Source of the DNA: Lentzea guizhouensis
Lineage (GTDB): Bacteria > Actinomycetota > Actinomycetes > Mycobacteriales > Pseudonocardiaceae
Assembly (NCBI RefSeq): GCF_001701025.1
Contig: NZ_CP016793.1
Location: 6,882,001 to 6,946,000 of the forward strand
Direction of reading: 5' to 3'
Length of the DNA stretch: 64,000 bases
Shown here: one piece after another, positions 16,469 through 24,894 of the stretch
Layout of the letters: each line of letters begins with the position of its first letter
How positions within the stretch are numbered: position 1 is the stretch's first letter
The notes under the pieces: generated by a model
Told to the model about the DNA's origin: nothing
What the model saw: only the letters and a program-made list of their open reading frames with translations
The model's database searches: none
Made by a program: the position numbers and the translations under genes

Positions 16469-17497
16469 ATGCGTCTGGGCGTGTTGGACATCGGCTCGAA
16501 CTCCGCGCAGCTGCAGGTCGTCGACGTCCGGGCAGGTGCGCCGCCGTTGCCTGCGCACTGCGTCAAGGAACCGACCCTGCTCGGCGAGTCGATCGAGCCC
16601 GACGGCACCTTGAACGAGGCCGGCGTCGACCGGGCCGTGCGCGCGGTCAAGGACGCCGTCGCGGCGGCCTACCGGCACGGGGTCGACCAGCTGTACACGT
16701 TCGTCACCTCCGCCATCCGGGACGCCACCAACCGCGAGGAGATCATCGACGAGATCGAGCGGGTGGCCGGGATCCGGCCGCAGTACCTGTCCGGGCAGGA
16801 GGAGGCGCGGCTCACCTACGTCGCGGCCCACCGGTGGTACGGCTGGTCGTCGGGGCGGTTGCTGCTGCTCGACATCGGCGGCGGGTCGATGGAGATCGCC
16901 CTGGGCCGCGACGCCGAACCGGAGCTCGCGCTGTCGCTGCCGGTGGGTGCCGGCCGGCTGACGCGAGCCTTCCTGCACCACGACCCGCCGCGGCGCGGCC
17001 AGGTCAAGGCGCTGCGGGACCACGTCCACGACGCCCTCGCCGAGGTGGTCGACCGGCTGCGGTGGGAGAGCGATCCCCAGCACGCCGTGGCCACGTCCAA
17101 GACGTTCAAGCAGCTGGCTCGGCTGGCGGGAGCGCCGTCGCAGCGGGAAGGGCCGTTCGTCCACCGCACGCTCGACCTGCGTGACCTCAGGACGTGGATC
17201 CCGAAGCTGGCCCAGCTCTCGGCCAAGCAGCGCTGCCGGCTGCCCGGTGTCTCCCGCTCGCGAGCGCGGCAGATCCTGGCCGGTGCGGTGGTCGCGCACG
17301 CCACGATGTCCGCGCTGGGCATCGAGCAGGTGCGGATCTGCCCGTGGGCGCTGCGCGAGGGGATCATGCTGCAGCACCTCGCGGCGATGGTGGACTCGAA
17401 GGTCTCGCTGCCGCTGCAGCCGCTGGTCCGGTTGCCGGAGAACGCGGACTCGACCGTCACACCGCTGCGCGGGGAGCCGCGGGGCGCCCAGGACTGA
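16469..17497 (+). CDS. ppx: Ppx/GppA-family phosphatase (exopolyphosphatase-like)
   Basis: A 342-residue ASKHA-fold enzyme. The two nucleotide/phosphate loops are visible: VLDIGSNSAQLQVVD at the N-terminus and LLLDIGGGSMEIALG near residue 135. Length matches the short actinobacterial Ppx forms that lack the HD-like C-terminal domains of E. coli Ppx. It would hydrolyse inorganic polyphosphate or pppGpp; which one cannot be told from sequence. Monocistronic, convergent with the STAS gene with only seven bases between stops. Confidence 0.88.
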   Translation: MRLGVLDIGSNSAQLQVVDVRAGAPPLPAHCVKEPTLLGESIEPDGTLNEAGVDRAVRAVKDAVAAAYRHGVDQLYTFVTSAIRDATNREEIIDEIERVAGIRPQYLSGQEEARLTYVAAHRWYGWSSGRLLLLDIGGGSMEIALGRDAEPELALSLPVGAGRLTRAFLHHDPPRRGQVKALRDHVHDALAEVVDRLRWESDPQHAVATSKTFKQLARLAGAPSQREGPFVHRTLDLRDLRTWIPKLAQLSAKQRCRLPGVSRSRARQILAGAVVAHATMSALGIEQVRICPWALREGIMLQHLAAMVDSKVSLPLQPLVRLPENADSTVTPLRGEPRGAQD

Positions 17498-17504
17498 CGG
17501 CGCC

Positions 17505-17855
17505 TCAGCGGCCCGCCAGCGCCTCCGCCACGCTGACGTGCAGCTCCAGCATCTCGTTCAACGTGGTCGCGCGCAGGGCCCTCAGCACGTTCCCGGCCGG
17601 CGCCACGATCCGCAGCGGGGTGCCCTTGCTCTCGCCGCGCTGGTGGTACTCGACCAGCACGGACAGACCCGACGAGGCCATGAACGAGATGCCCGTGGTG
17701 TCCAGGACGACCACGAGCCGGCGCTGTGCCGCCTGCGCGAACGCCGCGTCCAGGTGCTCGTGCAGGAGCGGTGCGGTGTAGGAGTCGACCTCGCCGGTGA
17801 CCCGGAGGATCACCGCGTTGTCCCGCAGTTCCGTCGTGGCTTCCAGTGGTGTCAC
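17505..17855 (-). CDS. STAS-domain anti-sigma factor antagonist
   Basis: A 116-residue single STAS domain. The signature LDTTGISFMASSGLSVLVEY contains the conserved serines that are phosphorylated in SpoIIAA-type antagonists. The family partners with an anti-sigma kinase (RsbW/SpoIIAB type), none of which is encoded nearby, so this is an orphan antagonist. GTG start; the GAGAGGGA purine run directly abuts it, making the start slightly uncertain. Confidence 0.87.
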   Translation of the reverse strand: MTPLEATTELRDNAVILRVTGEVDSYTAPLLHEHLDAAFAQAAQRRLVVVLDTTGISFMASSGLSVLVEYHQRGESKGTPLRIVAPAGNVLRALRATTLNEMLELHVSVAEALAGR

Positions 17856-17910
17856 TCCCTCTCGGCGGTTCCGTCCCAGCCTGACAGGCCGGGCGGCGGT
17901 TGTCGATCAC

Positions 17911-18501
17911 TCACGGCCGTCGGTGGCCGGACGGCGGCACGAGCTTCGCGAGGCCGAACTCGAACCGCTCGTCGAACGACTCCTCGGTCAGGACCGGCAG
18001 CACCCGCCGCAACGCGGGCCGTTCGCCCACCACGAGCCCGTCCGCCGACCGGCCGGGCAGCGCCTGCTCCTCCTGGGTCAGGCCGAGGACGAAGTAGACG
18101 ACGTCCCAGAGCGTCCATGCGGCGTCGCGCTCGGACAACCCGCCTTCCAGCAGCGCCGCCACGACCGCCTCGGCAACGTCCAAAGTGGCCGGCTCGGCGG
18201 CGTAGGTGCCGGCCACCACGACGGCTCCGTCGCGGTGGGCCAGCAGCGCCCCGCGGTACCGGCGCGCGATCTCCACGACCCGTTCCCGCCAGTCGTCCGG
18301 CAGGCCGGTGAGCGACACCTCGGCGACGATCGCGTCGGCCATCAGCTCCTCCAGGCGCGCCTTGGTCTTGACGTGCCACAGCACGGTGTTCATCCGCACG
18401 TCGAGCCGCTGCGCGATGGCCCGCAGCGAGACCGCGCCGACGCCGCGCTCGTCGAGGATCTCGAGCGCCGTCCGCACCACGTCCGCTTGACTCTTGGTCA
18501 C
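17911..18501 (-). CDS. TetR-family repressor (TetR_C class) paired with a flavin monooxygenase
   Basis: A 196-residue regulator with an N-terminal HTH (SLRAIAQRLDVRMNTVLWHVKT in two parts) and a C-terminal domain of the class found in tetracycline-type repressors (WRERVVEIARRYRGALLAHRDG). The GTG start lies within one of two intergenic dyads, implying tight autoregulation. Divergent from an FAD-dependent aromatic monooxygenase, an arrangement typical of inducible drug- or phenol-modification pairs. The inducer is unknown. Confidence 0.88.
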   Translation of the reverse strand: MTKSQADVVRTALEILDERGVGAVSLRAIAQRLDVRMNTVLWHVKTKARLEELMADAIVAEVSLTGLPDDWRERVVEIARRYRGALLAHRDGAVVVAGTYAAEPATLDVAEAVVAALLEGGLSERDAAWTLWDVVYFVLGLTQEEQALPGRSADGLVVGERPALRRVLPVLTEESFDERFEFGLAKLVPPSGHRRP

Positions 18502-18542
18502 TGACCTAGTCTACTCGAAGCTAGTTGTTGGTCAGTGACCAA
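18494..18542. promoter_or_regulatory. Paired operators between TetR and monooxygenase genes
   Basis: TTGGTCAGTGACCAA (18528-18542) is a perfect 15-base dyad, and TTGGTCACTGACC (18494-18506) is a matching second copy. One overlaps the TetR start codon and the other lies just before the AAGGAG of the monooxygenase. Two identical sites in a divergent gap are the classic TetR arrangement. Confidence 0.75.
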
Positions 18543-18556
18543 GAAGGAGTGGGCCG

Positions 18557-19804
18557 ATGCAGGACGTCGTGGTGGTGGGTGCCGGGCCGACCGGGCTGTG
18601 GCTCGCGGGGGAGCTGCGGCTGGGCGGGGCCTCGGTCACCGTGGTGGAAGCGCGGCGGGAGCGGGACGTGAACTCGAAGGCGCTCACGATCCACCCCCGC
18701 ACGATCGAGGTGTTCGACTGCCGTGGGGTGGCGGAACCGTTCCTGGCCGAGGGCATCCGCATCCCGAACGGGCACTTCGGCGGGCTGCCGGACCGGATGG
18801 ACTTCGCGGTGCTGGACACGCCGTTCCCGTTCACGCTGGCGTTGCCGCAGGACCGCACCGAGGAGCTGCTGGAGCAACGCGCCCGCGAACTGGGGGCGGT
18901 GATCAAGCGAGGTCACCGGGTCACGGGCCTGACCGACGACGGCGTGCTGCTCGGCGACGAGGTCGTCGTCGCGCGGTACGTGGTCGGCTGTGACGGGACC
19001 AGGAGCACGGTCAGGGAGGCCGCGGGCATCGACTTCCCCGGTACCGACGCCACGACCTGGGGCTGGCTCGGCGACGTGGTGCTGGACGACCCGCCTGCCC
19101 GCGGGTTCGCCAGCGTCACCGGCATCGACGGCGGCCTGATGGTCGTGCCGCTGCCCGGCGGCGTGCACCGGATCGTGGGCGGCGACCCGGCCACCAACCG
19201 GGCCGAGTGGCCGGGCGAGCTCACCCTCGACGAGCTGCGCGCCACCGTGAAGGCCATCGCGGGCACCGACTTCGGGATGCGCGACCCGAGGTGGCTCTCG
19301 CGGTTCGGCAACGCCACCCGGCAGGCCGCCGCGTACCGGGCGGGCACCGTGCTGCTGGCCGGCGACGCGGCCCACATGCACTTCCCGACCGGCGGCGTCG
19401 GCATGAACGTCGGCATCCAGGACGCCCACAACCTCGGCTGGAAGCTCGCCGCGGTCGTCACGGGCCGGGCGGACGAGACGTTGCTCGACAGCTACCACGA
19501 CGAACGCCACCCGGTCGGGGCCGCACTGCTCGCGCACACGAGGGCGCAGACGGCGTTGATGACGGGGTACACGCCGGAGGGTCAGGCGCTGCGGGCGTTG
19601 CTGAGCGGGCTGATCGCGGCGGCGCCGGACATGTCGCGTGAGCTGGCCGAGCGGTTGTCGGGGCTGGATGTGGCGTACGCGACCGGGAGGCGGGTGCCTG
19701 ACCAGCGGCTGGCGGACGGGGGGAGGCTGTTCGAACGGCTGCGCGGCGGTGGGCACGTGGAGATCGCGGGTGGGGTGGTGCGGCCGGACGGGCACCTGGC
19801 CTGA
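18557..19804 (+). CDS. FAD-dependent aromatic monooxygenase (Rox/TetX-like)
   Basis: A 415-residue class A flavoprotein hydroxylase. Motifs in order are the FAD Rossmann loop VVGAGPTGLWLAGEL, the DG motif GCDGTRSTV, and GDAAHMHFPTGGVGMN which binds the flavin ribityl chain. This order fits rifampicin- and tetracycline-type monooxygenases and phenol hydroxylases; the protein lacks the C-terminal thioredoxin-like extension of the larger phenol hydroxylases. AAGGAG precedes the ATG. Controlled by the divergent TetR. Antibiotic or aromatic detoxification is plausible but not proven. Confidence 0.88.
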   Translation: MQDVVVVGAGPTGLWLAGELRLGGASVTVVEARRERDVNSKALTIHPRTIEVFDCRGVAEPFLAEGIRIPNGHFGGLPDRMDFAVLDTPFPFTLALPQDRTEELLEQRARELGAVIKRGHRVTGLTDDGVLLGDEVVVARYVVGCDGTRSTVREAAGIDFPGTDATTWGWLGDVVLDDPPARGFASVTGIDGGLMVVPLPGGVHRIVGGDPATNRAEWPGELTLDELRATVKAIAGTDFGMRDPRWLSRFGNATRQAAAYRAGTVLLAGDAAHMHFPTGGVGMNVGIQDAHNLGWKLAAVVTGRADETLLDSYHDERHPVGAALLAHTRAQTALMTGYTPEGQALRALLSGLIAAAPDMSRELAERLSGLDVAYATGRRVPDQRLADGGRLFERLRGGGHVEIAGGVVRPDGHLA

Positions 19805-19806
19805 GC

Positions 19807-21003
19807 TCAGCCCTTGCCGGAGCCGCCCTTGCCCTTGTCGTTCTTGCCCTTCTTGCCGTCGGACCCCTTGCCCTCGGGTTTCGCGTGGCCGGCCTGCGGT
19901 GGGGCCTGAACAGGCACGACCTGAACAGGCACGACCTGAACAGGCACGGCTTGAACAGGCACGACCTGAGTCGCGCTGGCCGGTGGGGGAGTCGACGCGA
20001 CCACGGGCGTTGCCGGCATCTCCGGCGCCGACGTGCCCGGCGCCGTGGTCGTCGGTGGCGCCGACTCGGCCGGTGGCGACTGGGCGTTCAGCGCCGCCGT
20101 CACACCGGCCGTGGCCGCCAGCGCGAACGCCCCGGCCGCCACGAGCATCCTGACCGGGCGGTGCGCGGGCAGGGCCATGCCGGTCCTGGTCGGGACGTGC
20201 CGCAACGCGGCGGCGCACTCGGCGGCCGACGGGCGGCGGCGGGCCGGGAGCGAGGTCATCAGGTTGAGCAGGCGCTTGAGGTCCGGGGGCAGGTCGCGCG
20301 GGATGTCGGGGCGGCGGTGCAGCCTGGCGACCGCGGCCTCGACCTCGCTGCCCTCGTACTCCCGCCGGCCGGTGAGGCATTCGAGCAGCACCAGGCCGAG
20401 GGCGTAGACGTCGACCGCGCAGGTGATCTCGTCGCCGCGCACCTGCTCGGGAGCGAGGTAGGCGGCGGTGCCCACCAGCTGGTCGGGCCTGGTCAGCCGG
20501 GTGGCGCCGATCAGCTGGGCGAGACCGAAGTCGGCGAGGTGGGCGACGCCGTCGTGGTCGAGCAGGATGTTGGACGGTTTGACGTCCCGGTGCACAACAC
20601 CCTGCTCGTGCACGTACGCGAGCGCGTCGGCGAGCTGGGCGCCGATCCGGCGGATCTCCTCCACGGAGAGCGGGCCGTCCGCGATGCGGCCGAGGAGCGT
20701 GCGCCCCTCGACCATCTGCAACACGACGAACGGGGTGTCGTCGCTGGTTCCGGCGTCGTGCACCTGCACGAGGCCGGGGTGCGACAGCGCGGCGAGCGTC
20801 TTGACCTCGTTCTCGAACCGGTGGGGGCCGGTGGCGTCGGTGCCCGCGCGGAAGAGCTTGACCGCGACGTGCCGGTGCAGCCTGCGGTCCCACGCCCGGT
20901 GCACCTCGGCCATGCCGCCGGCGCCCAGCCGTTCGGCCAGCTCGTACCGTCCGGCGAGCACCCGCTCCTGTGCGGACAACCGCTCCTGCGCGGACACGGA
21001 CAT
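19807..21003 (-). CDS. Transmembrane Ser/Thr protein kinase (PknB-like) with repeat-rich extracellular tail
   Basis: A 398-residue Hanks-type kinase. Residues ~18-270 form the kinase: LGAGGMAEV loop, VAVKLF lysine, HRDVKPSN catalytic loop, DFGLA, and APEQ in the activation segment. One transmembrane helix (~LVAAGAFALAATAGVTAAL) follows, then a Pro/Thr-rich extracellular stalk with four VPVQ pentapeptides and a Lys/Gly-rich end (GKKGKNDKGKGGSGKG). No PASTA domain. The basic tail might bind cell-wall polyanions; that is inference. Start ATG at 21003 with GAGGGGAAGG upstream. Convergent with the monooxygenase, two bases apart. Confidence 0.92.
   Translation of the reverse strand: MSVSAQERLSAQERVLAGRYELAERLGAGGMAEVHRAWDRRLHRHVAVKLFRAGTDATGPHRFENEVKTLAALSHPGLVQVHDAGTSDDTPFVVLQMVEGRTLLGRIADGPLSVEEIRRIGAQLADALAYVHEQGVVHRDVKPSNILLDHDGVAHLADFGLAQLIGATRLTRPDQLVGTAAYLAPEQVRGDEITCAVDVYALGLVLLECLTGRREYEGSEVEAAVARLHRRPDIPRDLPPDLKRLLNLMTSLPARRRPSAAECAAALRHVPTRTGMALPAHRPVRMLVAAGAFALAATAGVTAALNAQSPPAESAPPTTTAPGTSAPEMPATPVVASTPPPASATQVVPVQAVPVQVVPVQVVPVQAPPQAGHAKPEGKGSDGKKGKNDKGKGGSGKG
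19906..19965. repeat. 15-base tandem repeat, four copies, in kinase tail
   Basis: Unit CTGAACAGGCACGAC repeated four times with single-base variants in copies 3 and 4. On the coding strand it encodes VVPVQ/AVPVQ. Such a repeat can change copy number by slippage and alter stalk length without shifting frame. Confidence 0.9.
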
Positions 21004-21065
21004 GGCGGCCTTCCCCTCGGCGGTCTGCTTCCACCCGTATTCCCGCTCCGGGCGATCACCAACCC

Positions 21066-21926
21066 TCAGCGCGCGAGCAGATCCCTGAGCGCGCCGGCGA
21101 CCACGTCCGGTGCCTCCTCGGCCATGAAATGTCCACAGGAGACAGTGCGGTGGTCGAGGTCGGAAGCCCAGGCCTGCCACAGCTTCCGCGCGTCGAACCC
21201 GAGCGCCGCGCCCCAGTCCTGCTGCAGCACCGTCACCGGCATCTCGAGCAGGTTGCCCGCCTCGCGGTCGGCGGTGTCGTGCTCCACGTCGACCGTCGCC
21301 ATCGCCCGGTAGTCGGCGACGATCGACGTGATGGCCTCGCGGGAGGCCCGCAGGTACTCCGCGCGGACCTCGGCGGGGAACGACCCGCCCCAGATGTCGA
21401 GGAAGTGTCCGAAGAACGCGTCGGGACGCGCCCCGATCAGCTCCTCGGCCAGGCCGGGCGGCTGGGCCATCAGGAACAGGTGGAAACCGACGATGCCGGA
21501 CGTCCCGCGCATCACGTCCCACATGTCCAGCGTGGGCAGCACGTCGAGCGAGGCGAGGTGCGTCACGTGGTCCGGGTGGTCGAGACCCGCGCGGAACGCG
21601 ACGTGCGCGCCGCGGTCGTGCCCGGCCAGGGCGAACCGTTCGTGGCCCAGCTCCCGCGCGACCGCCACGACGTCGGCGGCCATGGTGCGCTTCGAATAGG
21701 TGAGGCCGGTGTCGGCGGGCTTGTCGCTGTCGCCGTAGCCGCGCAGGTCGGGCATGATCACGGTGTGGTCGGCCGCCAGGTCGGCGGCGACGTGCCGCCA
21801 CATCAGATGCGTCTGCGGGAAGCCGTGCAGCAGCACGACCGGGCTGCCGCTGCCGGTGGTGGCCACGTTCAGCTCGACGCCGTCGGAGACCTGAATTCGC
21901 TGGTGGTCGAAGTCGGTGAAGTTCAC
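21066..21926 (-). CDS. Alpha/beta hydrolase, haloacetate dehalogenase/epoxide hydrolase-like
   Basis: A 286-residue alpha/beta hydrolase. HGFPQTHLMW forms the oxyanion region, DLRGYGDSDKP follows, and GHDRGAHVA carries the nucleophile aspartate at D104; the histidine is in SCGHFMAEEAP. The combination of HGFPQ, RGYG-S-KP and GHDRG is characteristic of fluoroacetate/haloacetate dehalogenases and closely related epoxide hydrolases. Start is a GTG at 21926 with no strong ribosome site; the longer frame upstream is non-coding-looking. Divergent from the broken SARP gene 53 bases away. Activity on halogenated acids is a family-based guess. Confidence 0.85.
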   Translation of the reverse strand: MNFTDFDHQRIQVSDGVELNVATTGSGSPVVLLHGFPQTHLMWRHVAADLAADHTVIMPDLRGYGDSDKPADTGLTYSKRTMAADVVAVARELGHERFALAGHDRGAHVAFRAGLDHPDHVTHLASLDVLPTLDMWDVMRGTSGIVGFHLFLMAQPPGLAEELIGARPDAFFGHFLDIWGGSFPAEVRAEYLRASREAITSIVADYRAMATVDVEHDTADREAGNLLEMPVTVLQQDWGAALGFDARKLWQAWASDLDHRTVSCGHFMAEEAPDVVAGALRDLLAR

Positions 21927-21979
21927 GGGTCGAGCTTGCGCGCGCCCGATCAGCAACCGATCAGTGCCGGGCTCAGCGG

Positions 21980-24894
21980 GTGGTGAGCTTCGGGGTCCTC
22001 GGCCCGCTGACCGCCGGATCAGCCCGGCTCGGCGGCCCGAAACAACGCGCGGTGCTGGCCAGGCTGCTCGTCGCGCGCCGGCGGGTGGTGCCGGTGCGCA
22101 CCCTGGTCGCCGACCTGTGGGAGGACCCGCCGGACGGCGCGGTGGGCACGGTGCAGACGTTCGTCGGCGCGCTGCGCAAGGCCCTGGAACCCGACCGTCC
22201 ACCCCGGACACCGTCGTCGCTGCTGGTCACCGAGGGCGCCGGGTACGTGCTGCGGGCGGCCGACGTGGACGCGTGGCGGTTCGAGGAGATGCTGGGCGGC
22301 GACCTGGCGGTGCTGGACCGCGCGCTGGCGTTGTGGCGGGGCCCGGCCTACGCGGAGTTCGCCGACGAGCACTGGGCGCGGGCCGAGATCGACCGGCTGG
22401 AGGAGCTGCGGCTGGTGGCGGTCGAACGCCGGGCCGAGGCGGCGCTCGCCGCCGGTCGGACGGCCGAGGTGGTGGCGGACCTGCGGGCGCACGTGGCCGG
22501 CTTCCCGTGGCGGGAGAAGGTGTGGAGCCTGCTGGCACTGGCGCTGTACCGGGAGGGCCGGCAGGGCGACGCGCTGGCGGTGGTGCGCGAGGCCCGGCGT
22601 GCGCTGGCCGAGAACCTCGGGGTGGATCCGGGGCGGAGCTGCGGGCGCTGGAGTCGGACATCCTCGCCCAGTCGCCCCGGCTGATCCCGGCCGCCGCGGT
22701 GGGCCTGGTCGGACGGACCGCCGAGCTGGCCGTGCTGAAGAGCGCCGTGCCCGCCGCCGGACTGGGAATTGCGGTGGTCACGGGCGAGGCGGGCGTGGGC
22801 AAGACGGCGCTGGCCGAGGAGTTCAGCGCCGGGCTCGGTGCGCGTGGCTGGCGGACGGTGTGGGCCCGGTGCCCGGAGGACGCGCCGGTGGCGTGGCCCT
22901 GGCAGCAGGTGGTCGAGGCGCTGGGTGCCGAGCTGGTCGTGGAGGACCGCTTCGGCCTGCGGCAGGCCGTGGTGTCCACTGTGGAGGCGGCGGCGCCGGT
23001 GGTGGTCGTGCTGGACGACCTGCACCAGGCCGACGAGGAGACGCTGGCGGTGCTGGGGGCGTTCACCTCGCGGCGGCTGTCCGGGCGGGTGCTGGTCGTC
23101 GTGACGTCGAGGGTGCCGGTGGCGTCGGAGGCGGTGGCCCGTGCTCTGCCGGTGCGGGTGGAGCTGGGCGGGCTGGGGGAGGAGGCGGTCGGCGCGCTGG
23201 TGCGGTCGATCGCTCGGGCGGCCGATGTGCGCGTGATCTTCGCGCGGAGCGGCGGGAACCCGTTCTACGTCAAGGAGCTCGCGCGGCTGAGCGCGGCGGG
23301 CGGTGATCTCCGCGCGGTGCCGGCCGGGGTGCGGGACGTGGTGCGGCACCGGTTGGGCGCGTTGCCGGCCGAGGTGCGGACGGTGCTGCAGCAGGCGGCG
23401 GTGCTGGGCCGGGACGTGGAGGTGGAGCTGCTCGGCCTGGTGGCGGGTTCCGACGTGCTGGACGCGGTGGAGGCGGCGATCGAGGCCGGGTTCGTGGTGG
23501 AGGTCGGGCCGGGGCCGGCGCGGTTCACGCACGTGCTGGTGCGCGACACGTTGTACGAGGAGTTGTCGCTGACCCGGCGGGCTCGCTGGCACGGTGCCGC
23601 GGCGGCGGCGCTGGAGTCGGTGCGGCCGGGGACGTGGAGCTGCTGGCGCACCACTACCTGGCGGCCGGGTGCGCGGGAGGCGGCGGTGCGGGCTGGCGGG
23701 CGGCGGAGGTGACGCGGTCGCCGCGGGAGGCGGTGCGGTTGTGGCGGGCGGCGATCGCGGCCGGTGACGGGTGCGGGTCGAGCTGGTGACGGGCTGGCTC
23801 GGGCGCTGGCGGTCAGCGGCGACCTGGAGGGGGCGCGGGAGCAACGCTCGGTGGCACTGCGCGCGGCGGGTGCGGTGAGCGCGGTGGGCGATCCGACTGG
23901 CCAGCCTGCCGCCGTTCAGCCTGCCGCCGCTCAGCTTCCTGTGGACCCGCAGGCCGTGGCCGACGTCATCGGTTCCTTCGACGTCCCCGGCATCTGGACC
24001 ACCAACGACGACCCCGCCCACTCCGCCGAGCTCGTCGCCGCCGCCGAACGCGTCCTGCCCGCCTTCCGCGCACCGACCGCCACCCGAGCCCGCCTCCTCG
24101 CCACCATCGCGATGGAGGAGCGCGGCACCGGCGCCCGGCTCCCGGAAGCCGACGAAGCCGAGGCCATCGCCCGCGACCTCGACGACCCGGAGCTCCGGGC
24201 GTTCGCGCTCAACGCCCGCTTCATGCACACCTTCCACCGCACCGGCCTGGCCCCGCACCGCGCGCGGATCGGCCGCGAACTCGTGGCCCACGCCGCCGAG
24301 CACCACCTGGTCACCCACGAGGTCCTGGGCCACCTCATCCTCGTCCAGGCAGGCGCCGCGCTCGCCGACCTCGACACCGCCGACCACCACGCCGCCGAAG
24401 CCGACGACCTCGCCAGAAGCCACGACCTCCCGCTCGTGAGCGTCTTCACCGACTGGTACGCGGCCCTCAAACTCGCCGCCCAGAACAGAACAGCCGAAGC
24501 CGACCACGCCTACCGAGCCGCAGCGCAGAGGATCGCCGGCACCGGCATGTGGGGCATGGAACGCGGCCTCCTCCCGCTCGCCCTCCTCAGCCTGCACGGG
24601 CCGTCCACCGTGGACCTCACCGACGACTGGGGCCCGCACCTGCCGTGGGTCCGCCCGCTGGCCCTCCCTCAAAAAGAAGCACTGGCAGCAGCGAGAACCC
24701 TCCCGCCAGGACCCGCCGACCTGCTCAGCGAAACCAGGGCATGCCTGATCGCCCTGGCCGCGATCCGCCTCCAGGACGACGACCTGCGCGAACGAGCCCG
24801 CACCGCACTCCTTCCGGCGAAGGACGAACAGGCCGCCGGCACCGGCCTGTTCACCTTCGGCCCGATCAGCCGCTTCCTCGACGACCTCAGCTGA
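21980..24894 (+). pseudogene. SARP/AfsR-like regulator (BTAD-ATPase-TPR) with four -1 frame breaks
   Basis: Read through four single-base losses, this is one protein of about 970 residues. It has an OmpR-type DNA-binding domain and BTAD (21980-22630; LGPLTAG to ALAENLGVDPG), an AAA ATPase with Walker A TGEAGVGKTA and Walker B VVVLDDLHQ (to ~23628), then a TPR-like region to 24894. Breaks fall in G runs at 22630-22633, 23628-23631, 23769-23771 and 23791-23793. One extra G in each restores family-like sequence (GVDPGAELRALESD, ESVRPGDVELLAHHYLAAG, RVELVTGLARALAVSGD). No other nonsense changes are seen. Either a recent pseudogene or repeated homopolymer errors. If intact it would be a pathway-specific activator. 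Confidence 0.8.
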
